Positions 8,143-16,977 of a DNA stretch of 64,000 bases are shown here, in pieces. The notes under the pieces were generated by a model that ran no database searches, was not told where the DNA came from, and saw nothing but the letters and a program-made list of their open reading frames with translations. This DNA is from Chitinophagaceae bacterium. Its GTDB lineage: Bacteria > Bacteroidota > Bacteroidia > Chitinophagales > Chitinophagaceae. The stretch lies in contig JADJDJ010000002.1 in NCBI GenBank assembly GCA_016702745.1, positions 868,001 to 932,000 of the forward strand. Direction: 5' to 3'. Position 1 is the stretch's first letter. Every line of letters begins with the position of its first letter. Position numbers and translations under genes: made by a program.

Positions 8143-9747
8143 TTATTTGATTTTCATCACATTCAGTACTTTTTGCAGGGATTGATTCTGTAAGCGAATG
8201 AAATAAGCCCCTGAAGGCAGGTTGTCATCATAAATATCAATCTGATAAGTACCGGCTGTATATTCCTGATCCGTCAGCACTTTTACTACCTGTCCCAGGT
8301 TATTGATCTGCTGGATCAACGTATGCCCCCCATTAGTTGAGAAGCGTATCGTGGCATTGAGTCCGTAAGGTACCGGCCACATTTTGAGCAGGAGCTGATC
8401 TGAATTGTTGTTAATTACATCCGGATCATCAGGTAATCCACAGGGGCCACCCTTGATCAGCGGCAGTGATTGATAATTCTGCAGTAACAATTGATTCAGC
8501 AAAGGTTGCTTTACACAGAACCATCTTTCCAGTACGGATGCATACACACTCCTGAAATCATACTGGAATGGAACATTGTTGACCACATTGATATCGGCGG
8601 GTATATCCGGACTGGTGCCCAGTATTCCTTTTTTCACATGTTTCCCGAATAAAACCAATGGTGCTGCTGCGCCATGATCGGTACCCAGACTGGCATTGGA
8701 TTTTATCCTTCGACCAAATTCGGAGAAAGTCATTCCCAGCACCCGGTCCTCTGTGCCCATCAGTTGCATATCTCTCTGGAAAGCCTGGATGGCAGTCGAC
8801 AAATCCTTCATCAGTTTAGCATGATTGCCGGTAGAAGTATCACTCGCATTCACCTGTTTTTTATGGGTGTCAAAACCACCCATAGTGACTGTATAAATTC
8901 TTGTCTTCAACCCACCCTTGATCAATCTCGCCACAATTTGTAATTGATGTGCCAGTCCGGTCTGCGGATAAGTAGCCAGATTATTAGCCCTGCGATAAGC
9001 AGCCCGGATGATATCAGAATAGATTTTTGTTTTTTCAGACACCACCCGCAGAAAGCGCAGTTCCTTATTGGCATAGGTGGCATTGAGCGGATAATCAGAA
9101 AAAGGGTTGGTGAAATTGTACACGTTTTCCGGATCGGTGATGGAGAGTCCCATGGAAAATAATGTTCCCTGTACCACCACCGTTGGAATTTCGCTGATTT
9201 GTATGGCCAGGGGATCCGGCATTTCTCCATTGGGATAAGCATCCGGGTAACCGGGGTATTCTGTTTCCAGATAACGACCCAGCCAGCCTCTTTTTTCCCG
9301 GGTAAAACGATCCCGGTTACTGTCGCCGGTCATCCAGATATCGGTTGATTGAAAATGCGAGAAGTTCTGATTGGGATAACCCACCGACTGCACAATATTC
9401 ACCTGTCCTTCATTGAACATCTGCTGCATTTCCGTCATGGCCGGATGTAAGCCGGATTTATCAGTTCCATCTAAACGCAATACCCGGCTTTGTTGAATGG
9501 CTACATTCGGACGGGCATTATAATAGTTGGCATACATATCCAGCGGGATCACCATGTTCAATCCATCATTGCCTCCACCCAGTTGTACCAGCACCAGGAT
9601 ATGGTCATTGCTGGCTGTTTGGCCTAATAGTCCGCTTAGTAAGCTATCCGGACCTGCCCCATGGGCTGTAAAGGAAAAGCCATTGATAAAGGAGGGCAGT
9701 GTTACAGCTGCCGGTACGGTATTGCGTAAAAATTTTCTGCGATTCAT
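8143..9747 (-). CDS. DUF1501 family secreted protein with T9SS type A sorting domain
   Basis: 534 residues. It begins MNRRKFLRNTVPAAV, a twin-arginine-like or Sec leader, followed by the DUF1501 core (VLVQLGGGNDGLNMVIP; GFDTHKKQ; GMTFSEFGRR; DHGAAAPL). This family is distantly related to sulfatase/alkaline-phosphatase folds and its reaction is not established. The last 75 residues (NNLGQVVKVLTDQEYTAG ... LPSGAYFIRL ... KVLNVMKIK) are a typical T9SS type A C-terminal signal, so the protein is probably exported through the type IX system. It starts 19 bases after the DUF1800 gene; these two families are nearly always encoded side by side. Confidence 0.9.
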   Translation of the reverse strand: MNRRKFLRNTVPAAVTLPSFINGFSFTAHGAGPDSLLSGLLGQTASNDHILVLVQLGGGNDGLNMVIPLDMYANYYNARPNVAIQQSRVLRLDGTDKSGLHPAMTEMQQMFNEGQVNIVQSVGYPNQNFSHFQSTDIWMTGDSNRDRFTREKRGWLGRYLETEYPGYPDAYPNGEMPDPLAIQISEIPTVVVQGTLFSMGLSITDPENVYNFTNPFSDYPLNATYANKELRFLRVVSEKTKIYSDIIRAAYRRANNLATYPQTGLAHQLQIVARLIKGGLKTRIYTVTMGGFDTHKKQVNASDTSTGNHAKLMKDLSTAIQAFQRDMQLMGTEDRVLGMTFSEFGRRIKSNASLGTDHGAAAPLVLFGKHVKKGILGTSPDIPADINVVNNVPFQYDFRSVYASVLERWFCVKQPLLNQLLLQNYQSLPLIKGGPCGLPDDPDVINNNSDQLLLKMWPVPYGLNATIRFSTNGGHTLIQQINNLGQVVKVLTDQEYTAGTYQIDIYDDNLPSGAYFIRLQNQSLQKVLNVMKIK

Positions 9748-9766
9748 GTTTTTCTGTTTTCAGTTG

Positions 9767-11383
9767 TCAGCACAAATGATATTCCGGAAGGTTCATGATG
9801 AATTTGAACAGCTCTTTCAATGCAGCATTGATCACGGCACTGTTACCACCGTTCCAGGCATTGGTCCAGACTGTATCATCATTGGTATTATTCAGCAGGA
9901 ACCTGTTCTTGGTATAATTTCTTGACTGCAGCGATAAAGGATAACGCAGCAGCAGGGTAGTGATATCCAGGATCAGCTGATTGGGATCTGAAGGGTTACT
10001 GCTGTAATTCGCAAAGGCCCGGGTGTCAATCAGGTTATCATCCACCAGCCGGTCCGTGAAATTGGCCCGCCTTGGTAAGGAATTACTGTTCACCCATAAT
10101 TCATAGTACATGGGTTCCTGGTAATAAGAGGGCCAGCCCGATACATCCGGGGGCTGAAATAATACCTGCTGCATATTGGCGGCATTATCATATACCGAAT
10201 CAAAAAATGCATAGCCATTCTGCCAGTCGGTTGAGGCGGGAATGGCAGCGCCGAATTCACGCAGGGTACCAACGATGATATCAAAGGGATTCTTGATAAA
10301 GCAGGCCTGATGCTGCAGGTCAAAGAAATGCTCGCTTTTAAAGAGGGCGGATAAAACCGGTTTTACTTCATAGTTATTACTGATCATGATATCTGCCAGG
10401 GGAATGATCACTTCGTTTTCTGTGGCTTCATCAATCTGGTAATACACAAACCATTTATAAAGTTTGCGGCAGATGAAACGGGCAGCTTCCGTGGTATTGA
10501 AAATCATATCCATCAGCTGGTCCACTTCGGTGGCGCCATTATTACCAATGGTTGTGCCGTTATAGAAGGCAGAGAATGTTTTGCTGCCGGTATCATGTGC
10601 ATTATTATCGAGATAGGAAGTAAGGGTCACGCTGTCTATTCGCCAGCCGGTGAGAACACGCGCCGCAGCAATTACATCATTTTCGGTATAGCCTGAACCG
10701 GGTCCACGTCCTACGGTAAATAATTCCTGTAATTCCCTGGCATAGTTTTCATCGGGCGCCAGTTTGGAATTGAGGTAGCCGTTGAGATGGAATAACATAG
10801 CAGGATCAATGGTTACATCTCTGGCCAGTTGTTTGACACTGCCCAGTGGATTATCACGAAAAATCTTATGATGTCTCCAGAGCATAGTGGCATTTCCTAC
10901 TTCTTCCATCTGTACGGAAAAGTGATGGTGCCAGAACATGACCATTTTTTCATTGATGCTCCGGTTCTGATTCAGGATCAAACCGGTCCACCATTTCAGC
11001 AGACTGCCGGTTCTTAACTGATTGATGCTTCCTTTTACTTCGGGATCACTCAGGGTATTGAGATCATTCACCCAGGTTTGTCCCTGTACCACTCCCAGGT
11101 CATCATGCATCACACCAAATTCATCTTCAATCAGGCCATAATCACGCAGGGGAGTGCCGGATACCGGAATATTGTTCAGCAGTTCATCCACGGCCGCACC
11201 GGGCGACATGGCAATAAAATGATCAATATCCTGTTTGGTAGCGCCAAACATGGTACGCTTCAGCAAGTGCGCTGCTTCATTCGTGGTCCAGGTGCCGGCA
11301 TAGGGCGTTAATCCTGCTGCTACTGTCCGGTGAAAGGCAGGGGTTCTCTTCTTTGTTTTGGTAAAGAATTCTCTTCTGTCCAT
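9767..11383 (-). CDS. DUF1800 family protein
   Basis: 538 residues, helical. Recognisable DUF1800 features include EAAHLLKRTMFGAT near the N-terminus, WWTGLILNQNRSINEKMVMFWHHHF split over residues 130-155, and ENYARELQELFTVG. The last segment is the conserved helix with Glu-Leu-x-Glu-Leu that defines the family. The N-terminus (MDRREFFTKTKKR) lacks a clear hydrophobic signal. First gene of a two-gene operon with the DUF1501 protein. Function unknown; in Bacteroidota and Planctomycetes the pair is often linked to surface or carbohydrate-related loci, which is context only. Confidence 0.9.
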   Translation of the reverse strand: MDRREFFTKTKKRTPAFHRTVAAGLTPYAGTWTTNEAAHLLKRTMFGATKQDIDHFIAMSPGAAVDELLNNIPVSGTPLRDYGLIEDEFGVMHDDLGVVQGQTWVNDLNTLSDPEVKGSINQLRTGSLLKWWTGLILNQNRSINEKMVMFWHHHFSVQMEEVGNATMLWRHHKIFRDNPLGSVKQLARDVTIDPAMLFHLNGYLNSKLAPDENYARELQELFTVGRGPGSGYTENDVIAAARVLTGWRIDSVTLTSYLDNNAHDTGSKTFSAFYNGTTIGNNGATEVDQLMDMIFNTTEAARFICRKLYKWFVYYQIDEATENEVIIPLADIMISNNYEVKPVLSALFKSEHFFDLQHQACFIKNPFDIIVGTLREFGAAIPASTDWQNGYAFFDSVYDNAANMQQVLFQPPDVSGWPSYYQEPMYYELWVNSNSLPRRANFTDRLVDDNLIDTRAFANYSSNPSDPNQLILDITTLLLRYPLSLQSRNYTKNRFLLNNTNDDTVWTNAWNGGNSAVINAALKELFKFIMNLPEYHLC

Positions 11384-11494
11384 GGGGAGAATTTTAAAAA
11401 ATACTGATTCCGATATTTACTGAATGGGATGAAGCGGTTATGCATTGTTACCATCGCAACAATTCATCCGGTCATCCTTTTATTTTAATTCCAT

Positions 11495-13428
11495 CTATCT
11501 CAACAGGGCCAGGGTTCCTTTTTTCATGATCCATTTTCCCTGCATGTCTTTGTACTGCACCAGGTATACATACATACCATGGGGTTGTACAACGCCATTC
11601 ACTCTTCCGTCCCATTTGGTATAGGTGGAGGAGCTTTTAAAGAATAGCGTGCCATTGCGGTCAAAAACCTGCAGTGAATACTCATTGGGAACCTTTCCCA
11701 GTGGGCCGAACCAATCATTCAGTCCGTCGCCATTGGGGGTGAAGGCAGTAGGAATATTAATCACAGCATCCTTCAGTACAACCAGGGTGAATTGGTCGCT
11801 GCGGCTGCATCCTGCTACCAGAAAATTGGTGGCCGTGTAAACAGTAGTGCGGGTGGGGTTTGCGATGGGATGGGGGCAATTCGAACAACTGAGGGTGGGG
11901 TCATCGTTCCAGCTGATTTGTCCGTTGGTAATGGAAGGCAGCCGGAGAGTTTGTCCGATGAATATGGTATCAATTTTTTTAATGCCGTCGAAGGGACCGC
12001 TGAGCAATACGGCTTTATAGGAAACATAGGCCGAATCATTGCCGCAGATATCGCGCAGGGTATCGGTGGGGGGAACAAAACCATTCAGACTGCAAACAGC
12101 GGAATCGAGCAGGAGGGTATCCAGTTGTTTAAGTTTGATGATGCCGAAATCCACATCGCCTTGCCCGCCTCCGAAATCACCGTCACCTGAATCTGTATCA
12201 CCGCAGAGAAAATATTCTTTAACCGTAGGTTGATAAGCCATGGCACGGAGATGGTCATTGCCACTGCCGCCAATATTTTGTTTCCAGACAATAGTTCCGT
12301 TGCTGCTGAGTTTCACGATCCAGTAATCGCCTTCGCCGAGGTTATTGTCTACATCGGCATTGGTGGAATAGGCAATACCTCCACGAGGTAGCCGCCATCG
12401 GATTCGGGGATGACTGCATTGGCATAATCCGCATCGCTTCCCCCCAATACTTTTTGCCAGTTTTTATTTCCGCTGGCGGCAGTGATATTGATGACCCAGT
12501 AATCCTGACTGCCTTTGGCGCCACTTACATCACCATCATTGGAAGTGGTATATCCGGCGAGGCTGAGGGATCCATCATTTCCTTTACAGATGGAATAGGC
12601 CACATCATTTTGAGATCCGCCATACACTTTGCTGTATACTTTATTGCCATTGGCATCGAGGGCCAGCAGCCATACGTCGTAATTTTTTTGCTGGGGAGGA
12701 ATATCACCATCGGTGGAGTTGGCAAATCCGGCGAGGTAAGTGCGGCCATTGATGATTTCAATATCATAGAACTCTTCATTCTTTGATCCGCCATAGCAGC
12801 GGCTCCAGAGCAGGTTACCGGATGCATCCAGTTTCATCAGTACGCCGTCGGTATAACCGGCCGTGCCATGGTTGCCACTGATATTACCGTCATTGGAGGA
12901 AGAGGAAGCCAGTACATAAAAGCTGCCATCATCAAGCAGGTGAATATGGTTGCCAATATCGAGTCCGTTTCCCCCGTATCTTTTTTGCCAGAGCAGGTTG
13001 CCGTTGGCATTCAATTTCAAAATCCAGATATCCTTGGTACCGCCATAACCGCTGATGACTCCGCCGTCGGTGGAATTCGTTTCGCCTACCACGAGGTAAC
13101 CGCCATCGGCAGTTTGTACAATATCTCTGCCGCTTTCATAATTGGAACCGCCGAAAGATTTTTCCCATTCGATCGCACCACAGCGGTTGAGTTTCACCAC
13201 CCACAGATCCCAGTATTCGCGGTTAGGCTGGGGACTGATATCGCCATCCTTTGAATCGGTGTAGCCGGTGATAATGGTACCACCATCTGTCGTGACTTTA
13301 ATAGAGAAAGGGATATCTACATTACCACCGCCATACTGATTGGCCCATTGCTGCGGGGGCAGCTGGGCATGGCTATGCCGGGCGGATAAGACGATACATA
13401 AAAATGTTAGCAGGTAAAGGTTTTTCAA
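11495..13428 (-). CDS. Large secreted repeat protein with T9SS type B (CHU_C) sorting domain; frame interrupted near 12380
   Basis: Two overlapping reading frames form one protein of about 644 residues. The start is a TTG at 13428 followed by a signal peptide ending at SHAQ; no in-frame ATG lies just upstream. At least six repeats of about 50 residues follow, each with GGSxx(Y/D)xxxxI...DGGYLVxGxTxSxDGD...DxWxxKLxxxGNxxW, the beta-propeller-like blades of many T9SS substrates. After 12316 come Cys-containing linker repeats and the gliding-motility-associated C-terminal domain (FTPNGDGLNDWFGP ... WDGRVNGVVQPHGMYVYLV). Frames join if one base is restored near 12380 (GTGGAGGT read as GTGGnAGGT). 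Probably a surface or secreted adhesin or enzyme scaffold. Confidence 0.82.
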
Positions 13429-13629
13429 CAGTTGGCTGATTTGATGGTCCTGCCAACTATTGCAAGTATTATGCTAAAGTTTTATTTATGTGGATAAGTT
13501 ATTACGATCCGGCCATGTTTTTTTCCGTGGAGGTTTTACGGGGGGCTGGAATATGCTGATGCAGTGTAAGTGTGATAATAGAATAAGTGTAGCAGATGAA
13601 TAACCTACGAGTCCCTTCAATTTTAAACG

Positions 13630-13699
13630 CTTCCCCGACGAAGTCTCGCTTTGGGCAAGACTTCATGTTTGGAAAGAGATAATGGCGGACTCGTCGGAA
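13630..13699. repeat. Short repeat, type 1, copy A
   Basis: 70 bases beginning CTTCCCCGACGAAGTCTCGC and ending GGCGGACTCGTCGGAA. It matches 15355-15424 in sequence and orientation (shared core CATGTTTGGAAA and GGCGGACTCG) and has terminal inverted repeats CCGACGA(A)GTC / GACTCGTCGG. Confidence 0.75.
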
Positions 13700-13720
13700 T
13701 AATCAGCGAATCTCATGGGT

Positions 13721-13796
13721 GACCTACGAGTCCCTGCCGGGAGGTTTAAAAAAAAGATAAACGTTGAATTAGCAGGAGACTCTTCGGGAAGGGAAT
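13721..13796. repeat. Short repeat, type 2, copy B
   Basis: About 76 bases beginning GACCTACGAGTCCCTGC and ending AGCAGGAGACTCTTCGGGAA plus GGGAAT. It is a direct repeat of 15088-15162 on the other side of the alpha-galactosidase gene and ends only two bases from that gene's stop codon. A partial copy of the left end (CCTACGAGTCCCT) also occurs at 13604-13616. The rest of 13429-13797 shows no coding capacity. Confidence 0.75.
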
Positions 13797-13797
13797 A

Positions 13798-14951
13798 TTA
13801 ATCAACCCTCAGCACAACGATCCCATGTTTTGGTACAGTAAAAGCTTTAGCATCGCCGATCCTCCCGAGATTTATGTGCTGCCATAAATCCCTTAACCTG
13901 TTCCTTGTACTCAGTCCGGTTTTTCCGGGGATCAGTGAATAAACTTTTTCTTCCTCGCCCCGGTTCAGGATCGCTACTGCTTTTTCTTTGCCCTTTTGCC
14001 CAGGGCTTTCACCCATACTTCTATAGCCCCATCTTTAATAATTCTTCTTGCCTGGACAAAACCTTTGTCCTTGTTCAGGGCGATGATTTCTTTGTTAGTA
14101 AGAATTTCAAGGGTTTGACTGCTCATGCTGCGCAAGTCGTTGCCGGCCAGCAGGGGTGAGTTCATCATGCACCACATGGAGAAATGTGTTTTATCTTCTT
14201 CATGCGACATGCCATTCCCCACCTGCAGCATATCCATATCATTGTAATGACCTGGGGAAGCTTTATTGTACAAATCAGCATTCTGATCAATGATCTGCAT
14301 GACGGAAGAAAAGGTCGGATGAATATCGGTGGAAATACGCCAGGAATCCGCTTTTTTAATCACCCAGTCTCCCGGGAATTTCCAGTTACAAACATTGAAT
14401 ACAATCTCGTTACTGATGGCTTTTACAGCAGTAATAATTTTCGTGTATTCCGTTTCCGGATCCAGATTTTGCTTTTTACCCCCACACCAATCCACTTTCA
14501 GAAAATCAAATCCCCATTCTTTAAAAAACAGGTTGCAGTCCTGCTCAATATGTTCAAAGATCCCAATGCCTTCTAATTTATACCGGTTAGACAGCCCGCC
14601 GCAGGTATTCATTCCGCCATCGGTATAAATACCGGCCTTCAACCCTTTGCTATGGATATAATCTGTCAGTACCCGCATGCCCGAAGGAAATTTTTTAGCG
14701 TGTGCAAAGAGCTTTCCCTGCGCATCCCGCCCGCCAAAGTACCCATCATCAATATTGATGAAACGATAACCCGCATCGTACATGCCGTTGGACTTCATGG
14801 CATCGGCTATTTCCCTGATCTTTTTTTCATCAAAATTGACACGGAAACAATTCCAGCTGCTCCATCCCATGATGGGTGACTTTGTTTTCTGTGCAAAAGA
14901 TGATGTAAATGCGAAAATGGCAAGGAGAAGGGATATACTGGAATGCTTCAT
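13798..14951 (-). CDS. GH27 alpha-galactosidase; frame interrupted near 14000
   Basis: About 385 residues once joined. I chose the ATG at 14951 (MKHSSIS..., a signal peptide ending SFAQ) over longer frames. Family 27 hallmarks are present: MGWSSWNCF at the mature N-terminus, YRFINIDDGYFGGRD, KVDWCGG with the nucleophile Asp, and GHYNDMDML with the acid/base Asp. It hydrolyses terminal alpha-galactosides, presumably in the periplasm or outside the cell. The first frame ends just after VWVKALGKR; the second resumes QKGKEKAVAILN and carries the C-terminal beta-sandwich. Adding one C to the CCC run at 13999-14001 rejoins them. The gene is bracketed by direct repeats. Confidence 0.88.
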
Positions 14952-15087
14952 ATTAAAAAGGTAGAAATTTAATAATAAACGGGATAGGAGAAAGTAATGC
15001 AGAGAACTTGCTGTCATAAAAATAATTACTCCTCTAAGTAAAGATATCCCTGACGATGTCTCATCCTGATCAATGCTGTATAAGTGT

Positions 15088-15162
15088 GACCTACGAGTCC
15101 CTGCAGGGAGGAGTATAAAAGAGATGCGTTAGATAAGCAGGAGACTCGTAGGGGAAGGGAAT
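15088..15162. repeat. Short repeat, type 2, copy C
   Basis: 75 bases. The ends CCTACGAGTC and GACTCGTAGG are perfect 10-base inverted repeats, with an inner palindrome TCCCTGCAGGGA. Same orientation as copy B at 13721-13796, on the upstream side of the alpha-galactosidase gene. Confidence 0.78.
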
Positions 15163-15239
15163 GGAACTTTTTTGGTTAATGAAGAAATCTTAAGGAAGTG
15201 GAGCGATTGGCTTGATAACAGATGCATTAAATTATAAAA

Positions 15240-15336
15240 GATGCCGGGTCTTTACTCATGTGAGTTGTTTCCCTGTTTAATCAGCCAGAATATCAGATTG
15301 ATTAGTTCTACTTCTAATCAACGGCCCGGCATGACG
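15240..15336. repeat. Nested inverted repeats between alpha-galactosidase and nth
   Basis: An outer pair ATGCCGGG (15241-15248) / CCCGGCAT (15325-15332) encloses a perfect inner hairpin TTGATTAG / CTAATCAA with an eight-base loop (about 15298-15321). No T-run follows. It could be a small mobile-repeat remnant or a structured RNA. The remaining sequence from 14952 to 15435 holds no gene I can support. Confidence 0.5.
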
Positions 15337-15354
15337 TACTACTACAGTTTGGGC

Positions 15355-15424
15355 CTTCCCCTACGATGTCTCGCCTTAGGTAACACTGCATGTTTGGAAA
15401 AAGTTATTGGCGGACTCGCCGGCA
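15355..15424. repeat. Short repeat, type 1, copy D
   Basis: 70 bases beginning CTTCCCCTACGATGTCTCGC and ending GGCGGACTCGCCGGCA; a direct, diverged copy of 13630-13699. Confidence 0.72.
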
Positions 15425-15435
15425 CAATATGAAAA

Positions 15436-16080
15436 TCATTCCTTTTCCTTTTTGAAATATCGGCATATAAGCTGTATCCCGCATTCCCCGCATTTAGGGT
15501 TACGGGCCAGACAAACATAACGTCCATGCAAAATCAACCAGTGGTGGGCTTTGTGGATCAGGTGCTCCGGGATATTTTTAATGAGTACTTTTTCAACGGC
15601 CAGCGGAGTGCTGGCGGTTTCTGGTACCAGTCCGATTCTTTTGCTAACCCGGAACACATGGGTATCCACGGCCATATTGGGTTGCTGGTCCACCACAGAG
15701 GTAATCACATTCGCGGTCTTTCTTCCCACCCCGGGTAATTGCACCAGTTCATCCACGGTCATCGGGATCACTCCGTTGAAATCCTTTACTACCTTTTGGG
15801 CCATCCCAATCAGGTGTTTGGTTTTATTGTTGGGATAAGAGATGCTTTTGATGAAAGGAAATAATTCATCAAAGCTGGCTTTCTCCAGTTCCTGTACGGT
15901 CGGATATTTTTCAAATATGGCAGGGGTGGTCAGGTTCACTCTTTTATCGGTGCATTGGGCAGAAAGAATCACGGCCACCAGTAATTGATAAGGATTGTCA
16001 AAACTCAACTCGGTTTCAGCTACCGGCATGTTTGTTTGGAAGTAGTCGATGAGGGCGGAGTAGCGTTCTTTGCGGGTCAT
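15436..16080 (-). CDS. nth: Endonuclease III
   Basis: 214 residues, the usual length. A DNA glycosylase/AP lyase of base-excision repair acting on oxidised pyrimidines. Visible features are the helix-hairpin-helix LPGVGRKTANVI with the catalytic Lys, the catalytic Asp in AVDTHVFRVSKR, and a C-terminal [4Fe-4S] site with spacing C-x6-C-x2-C-x5-C (CLARNPKCGECGIQLIC). The frame is intact and the start ATG is at 16080. Confidence 0.97.
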   Translation of the reverse strand: MTRKERYSALIDYFQTNMPVAETELSFDNPYQLLVAVILSAQCTDKRVNLTTPAIFEKYPTVQELEKASFDELFPFIKSISYPNNKTKHLIGMAQKVVKDFNGVIPMTVDELVQLPGVGRKTANVITSVVDQQPNMAVDTHVFRVSKRIGLVPETASTPLAVEKVLIKNIPEHLIHKAHHWLILHGRYVCLARNPKCGECGIQLICRYFKKEKE

Positions 16081-16164
16081 TTGCAGTCGTTAGTCGTTAG
16101 TCAAGAGTCGTTAGTCAAGAGTCGTTGGGCTGCAAGTTAAAATTAAATTTTGCTGGAGATGCTT

Positions 16165-16195
16165 ATTTACCCTTCGAGGAACTTGAAGGGTAAAT
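16165..16195. repeat. Perfect hairpin of unknown role
   Basis: ATTTACCCTTC and GAAGGGTAAAT are perfect 11-base arms around a nine-base loop. No T-run is adjacent. It sits directly beside the terminator at 16197-16230, just upstream of nth. Confidence 0.5.
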
Positions 16196-16196
16196 A

Positions 16197-16230
16197 CAAA
16201 AAGTCCGGCATTGATATTCAATACCGGACT
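16197..16230 (-). terminator. Rho-independent terminator after the 16256-16489 gene
   Basis: On the minus strand the stem AGTCCGGtATTGA / TCAATgCCGGACT with a three-base loop is followed by TTTTTG. It lies 26 bases past the stop of the small gene at 16256-16489 and separates it from nth. Confidence 0.8.
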
Positions 16231-16255
16231 TCAATCAGTTCAATGCGATTAGAAA

Positions 16256-16489
16256 TTACTGTACTGTTTCGATCGATTTTTCCCTGGCATAGTTGAGTAC
16301 ATTCAGTACTACTTCTGTGCGTGGGGTGGTTGTGATCTTGTCAAGCCTTTGCATGGAGGCTTTCAGTACGGCCAGCTTCTCACGAAGTGTCCAGTCCTTT
16401 TCTAATGCGGCTTCAATGGCAGCGGTCTCATCATTGGAGGTTTCCTTATACAAATATTGTAAAAGGTCCTCAGGAGTAAAATTGGTCAT
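16256..16489 (-). CDS. Small conserved hypothetical protein, anti-sigma-like helical
   Basis: 77 residues from the ATG at 16489 (a TTG two codons upstream is less likely). It begins MTNFTPEDLLQYLYKET and is mostly charged helix. The pattern LLxYLYxExxxxExxxIExxLxxD resembles the N-terminal helices of zinc-less anti-sigma factors of the Bacteroidota, but no sigma factor lies nearby and no membrane segment is seen. The downstream terminator is strong. Function unknown. Confidence 0.65.
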   Translation of the reverse strand: MTNFTPEDLLQYLYKETSNDETAAIEAALEKDWTLREKLAVLKASMQRLDKITTTPRTEVVLNVLNYAREKSIETVQ

Positions 16490-16596
16490 TAGCAAACCGG
16501 TTAATTTGTCCAGAAATAGAGATGTCCTTGGTAGCCAGATATTAAAAACGTCCGTTATACTAACGGGGCCGGGTTGGGCTTATTGTGCCTGTATTG

Positions 16597-16911
16597 CTAA
16601 TTCTTTGTGGATTCGTAGTTTTCCGGTACAATGAAGAGCTCCTCATTATCCCTTTTCATGAAGTATTTTTCCCGGGCATATTTCTCCAAAACCGCCGGAT
16701 TATGCTTAAGTCCTTCTAATTCTTTGCGTTCTGCTGCAATCCTGGCCGTATAAAAAGCCTTGCTCCGGCGCAGGTTGTTCAGCTCCCGGGTACGGTCAAT
16801 CTGGGTAAAGACATCATTTTTGTCCAGAAAAAGCATGACCATGCAAAAAACCGCAACCGCAATAAAGTACTTGTTGCGCAAGAATGCAGGTACATTATTC
16901 AGCAATTTCAT
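16597..16911 (-). CDS. Septum formation initiator family protein (FtsB/DivIC-like)
   Basis: 104 residues. One N-terminal membrane segment (YFIAVAVFCMVMLFL) is followed by a coiled coil (residues about 35-75, NNLRRSKAFYTARIAAERKELEGL) and the motif EKYAREKYFMKRDNEELFIV, typical of FtsB/DivIC. It should act in the divisome at the inner membrane, bridging to FtsL. It lies directly downstream of enolase, an order shared by many bacteria. Confidence 0.9.
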   Translation of the reverse strand: MKLLNNVPAFLRNKYFIAVAVFCMVMLFLDKNDVFTQIDRTRELNNLRRSKAFYTARIAAERKELEGLKHNPAVLEKYAREKYFMKRDNEELFIVPENYESTKN

Positions 16912-16977
16912 AGATGATATTTAAGTATTCAGTCGACAGTCTACAGTCGGCAGTTGACAGTCATTAGTCTTTCGGAC

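Noticed and set aside
13974..14016. Two separate genes for the alpha-galactosidase core and C-terminal domain
   Set aside because: The frames overlap at a CCC run and join into a standard GH27 protein by adding one base.
13604..15424. CRISPR array from the repeated CGAGTC sequences
   Set aside because: Only four copies of two types with a gene between them and no regular spacers or cas genes.
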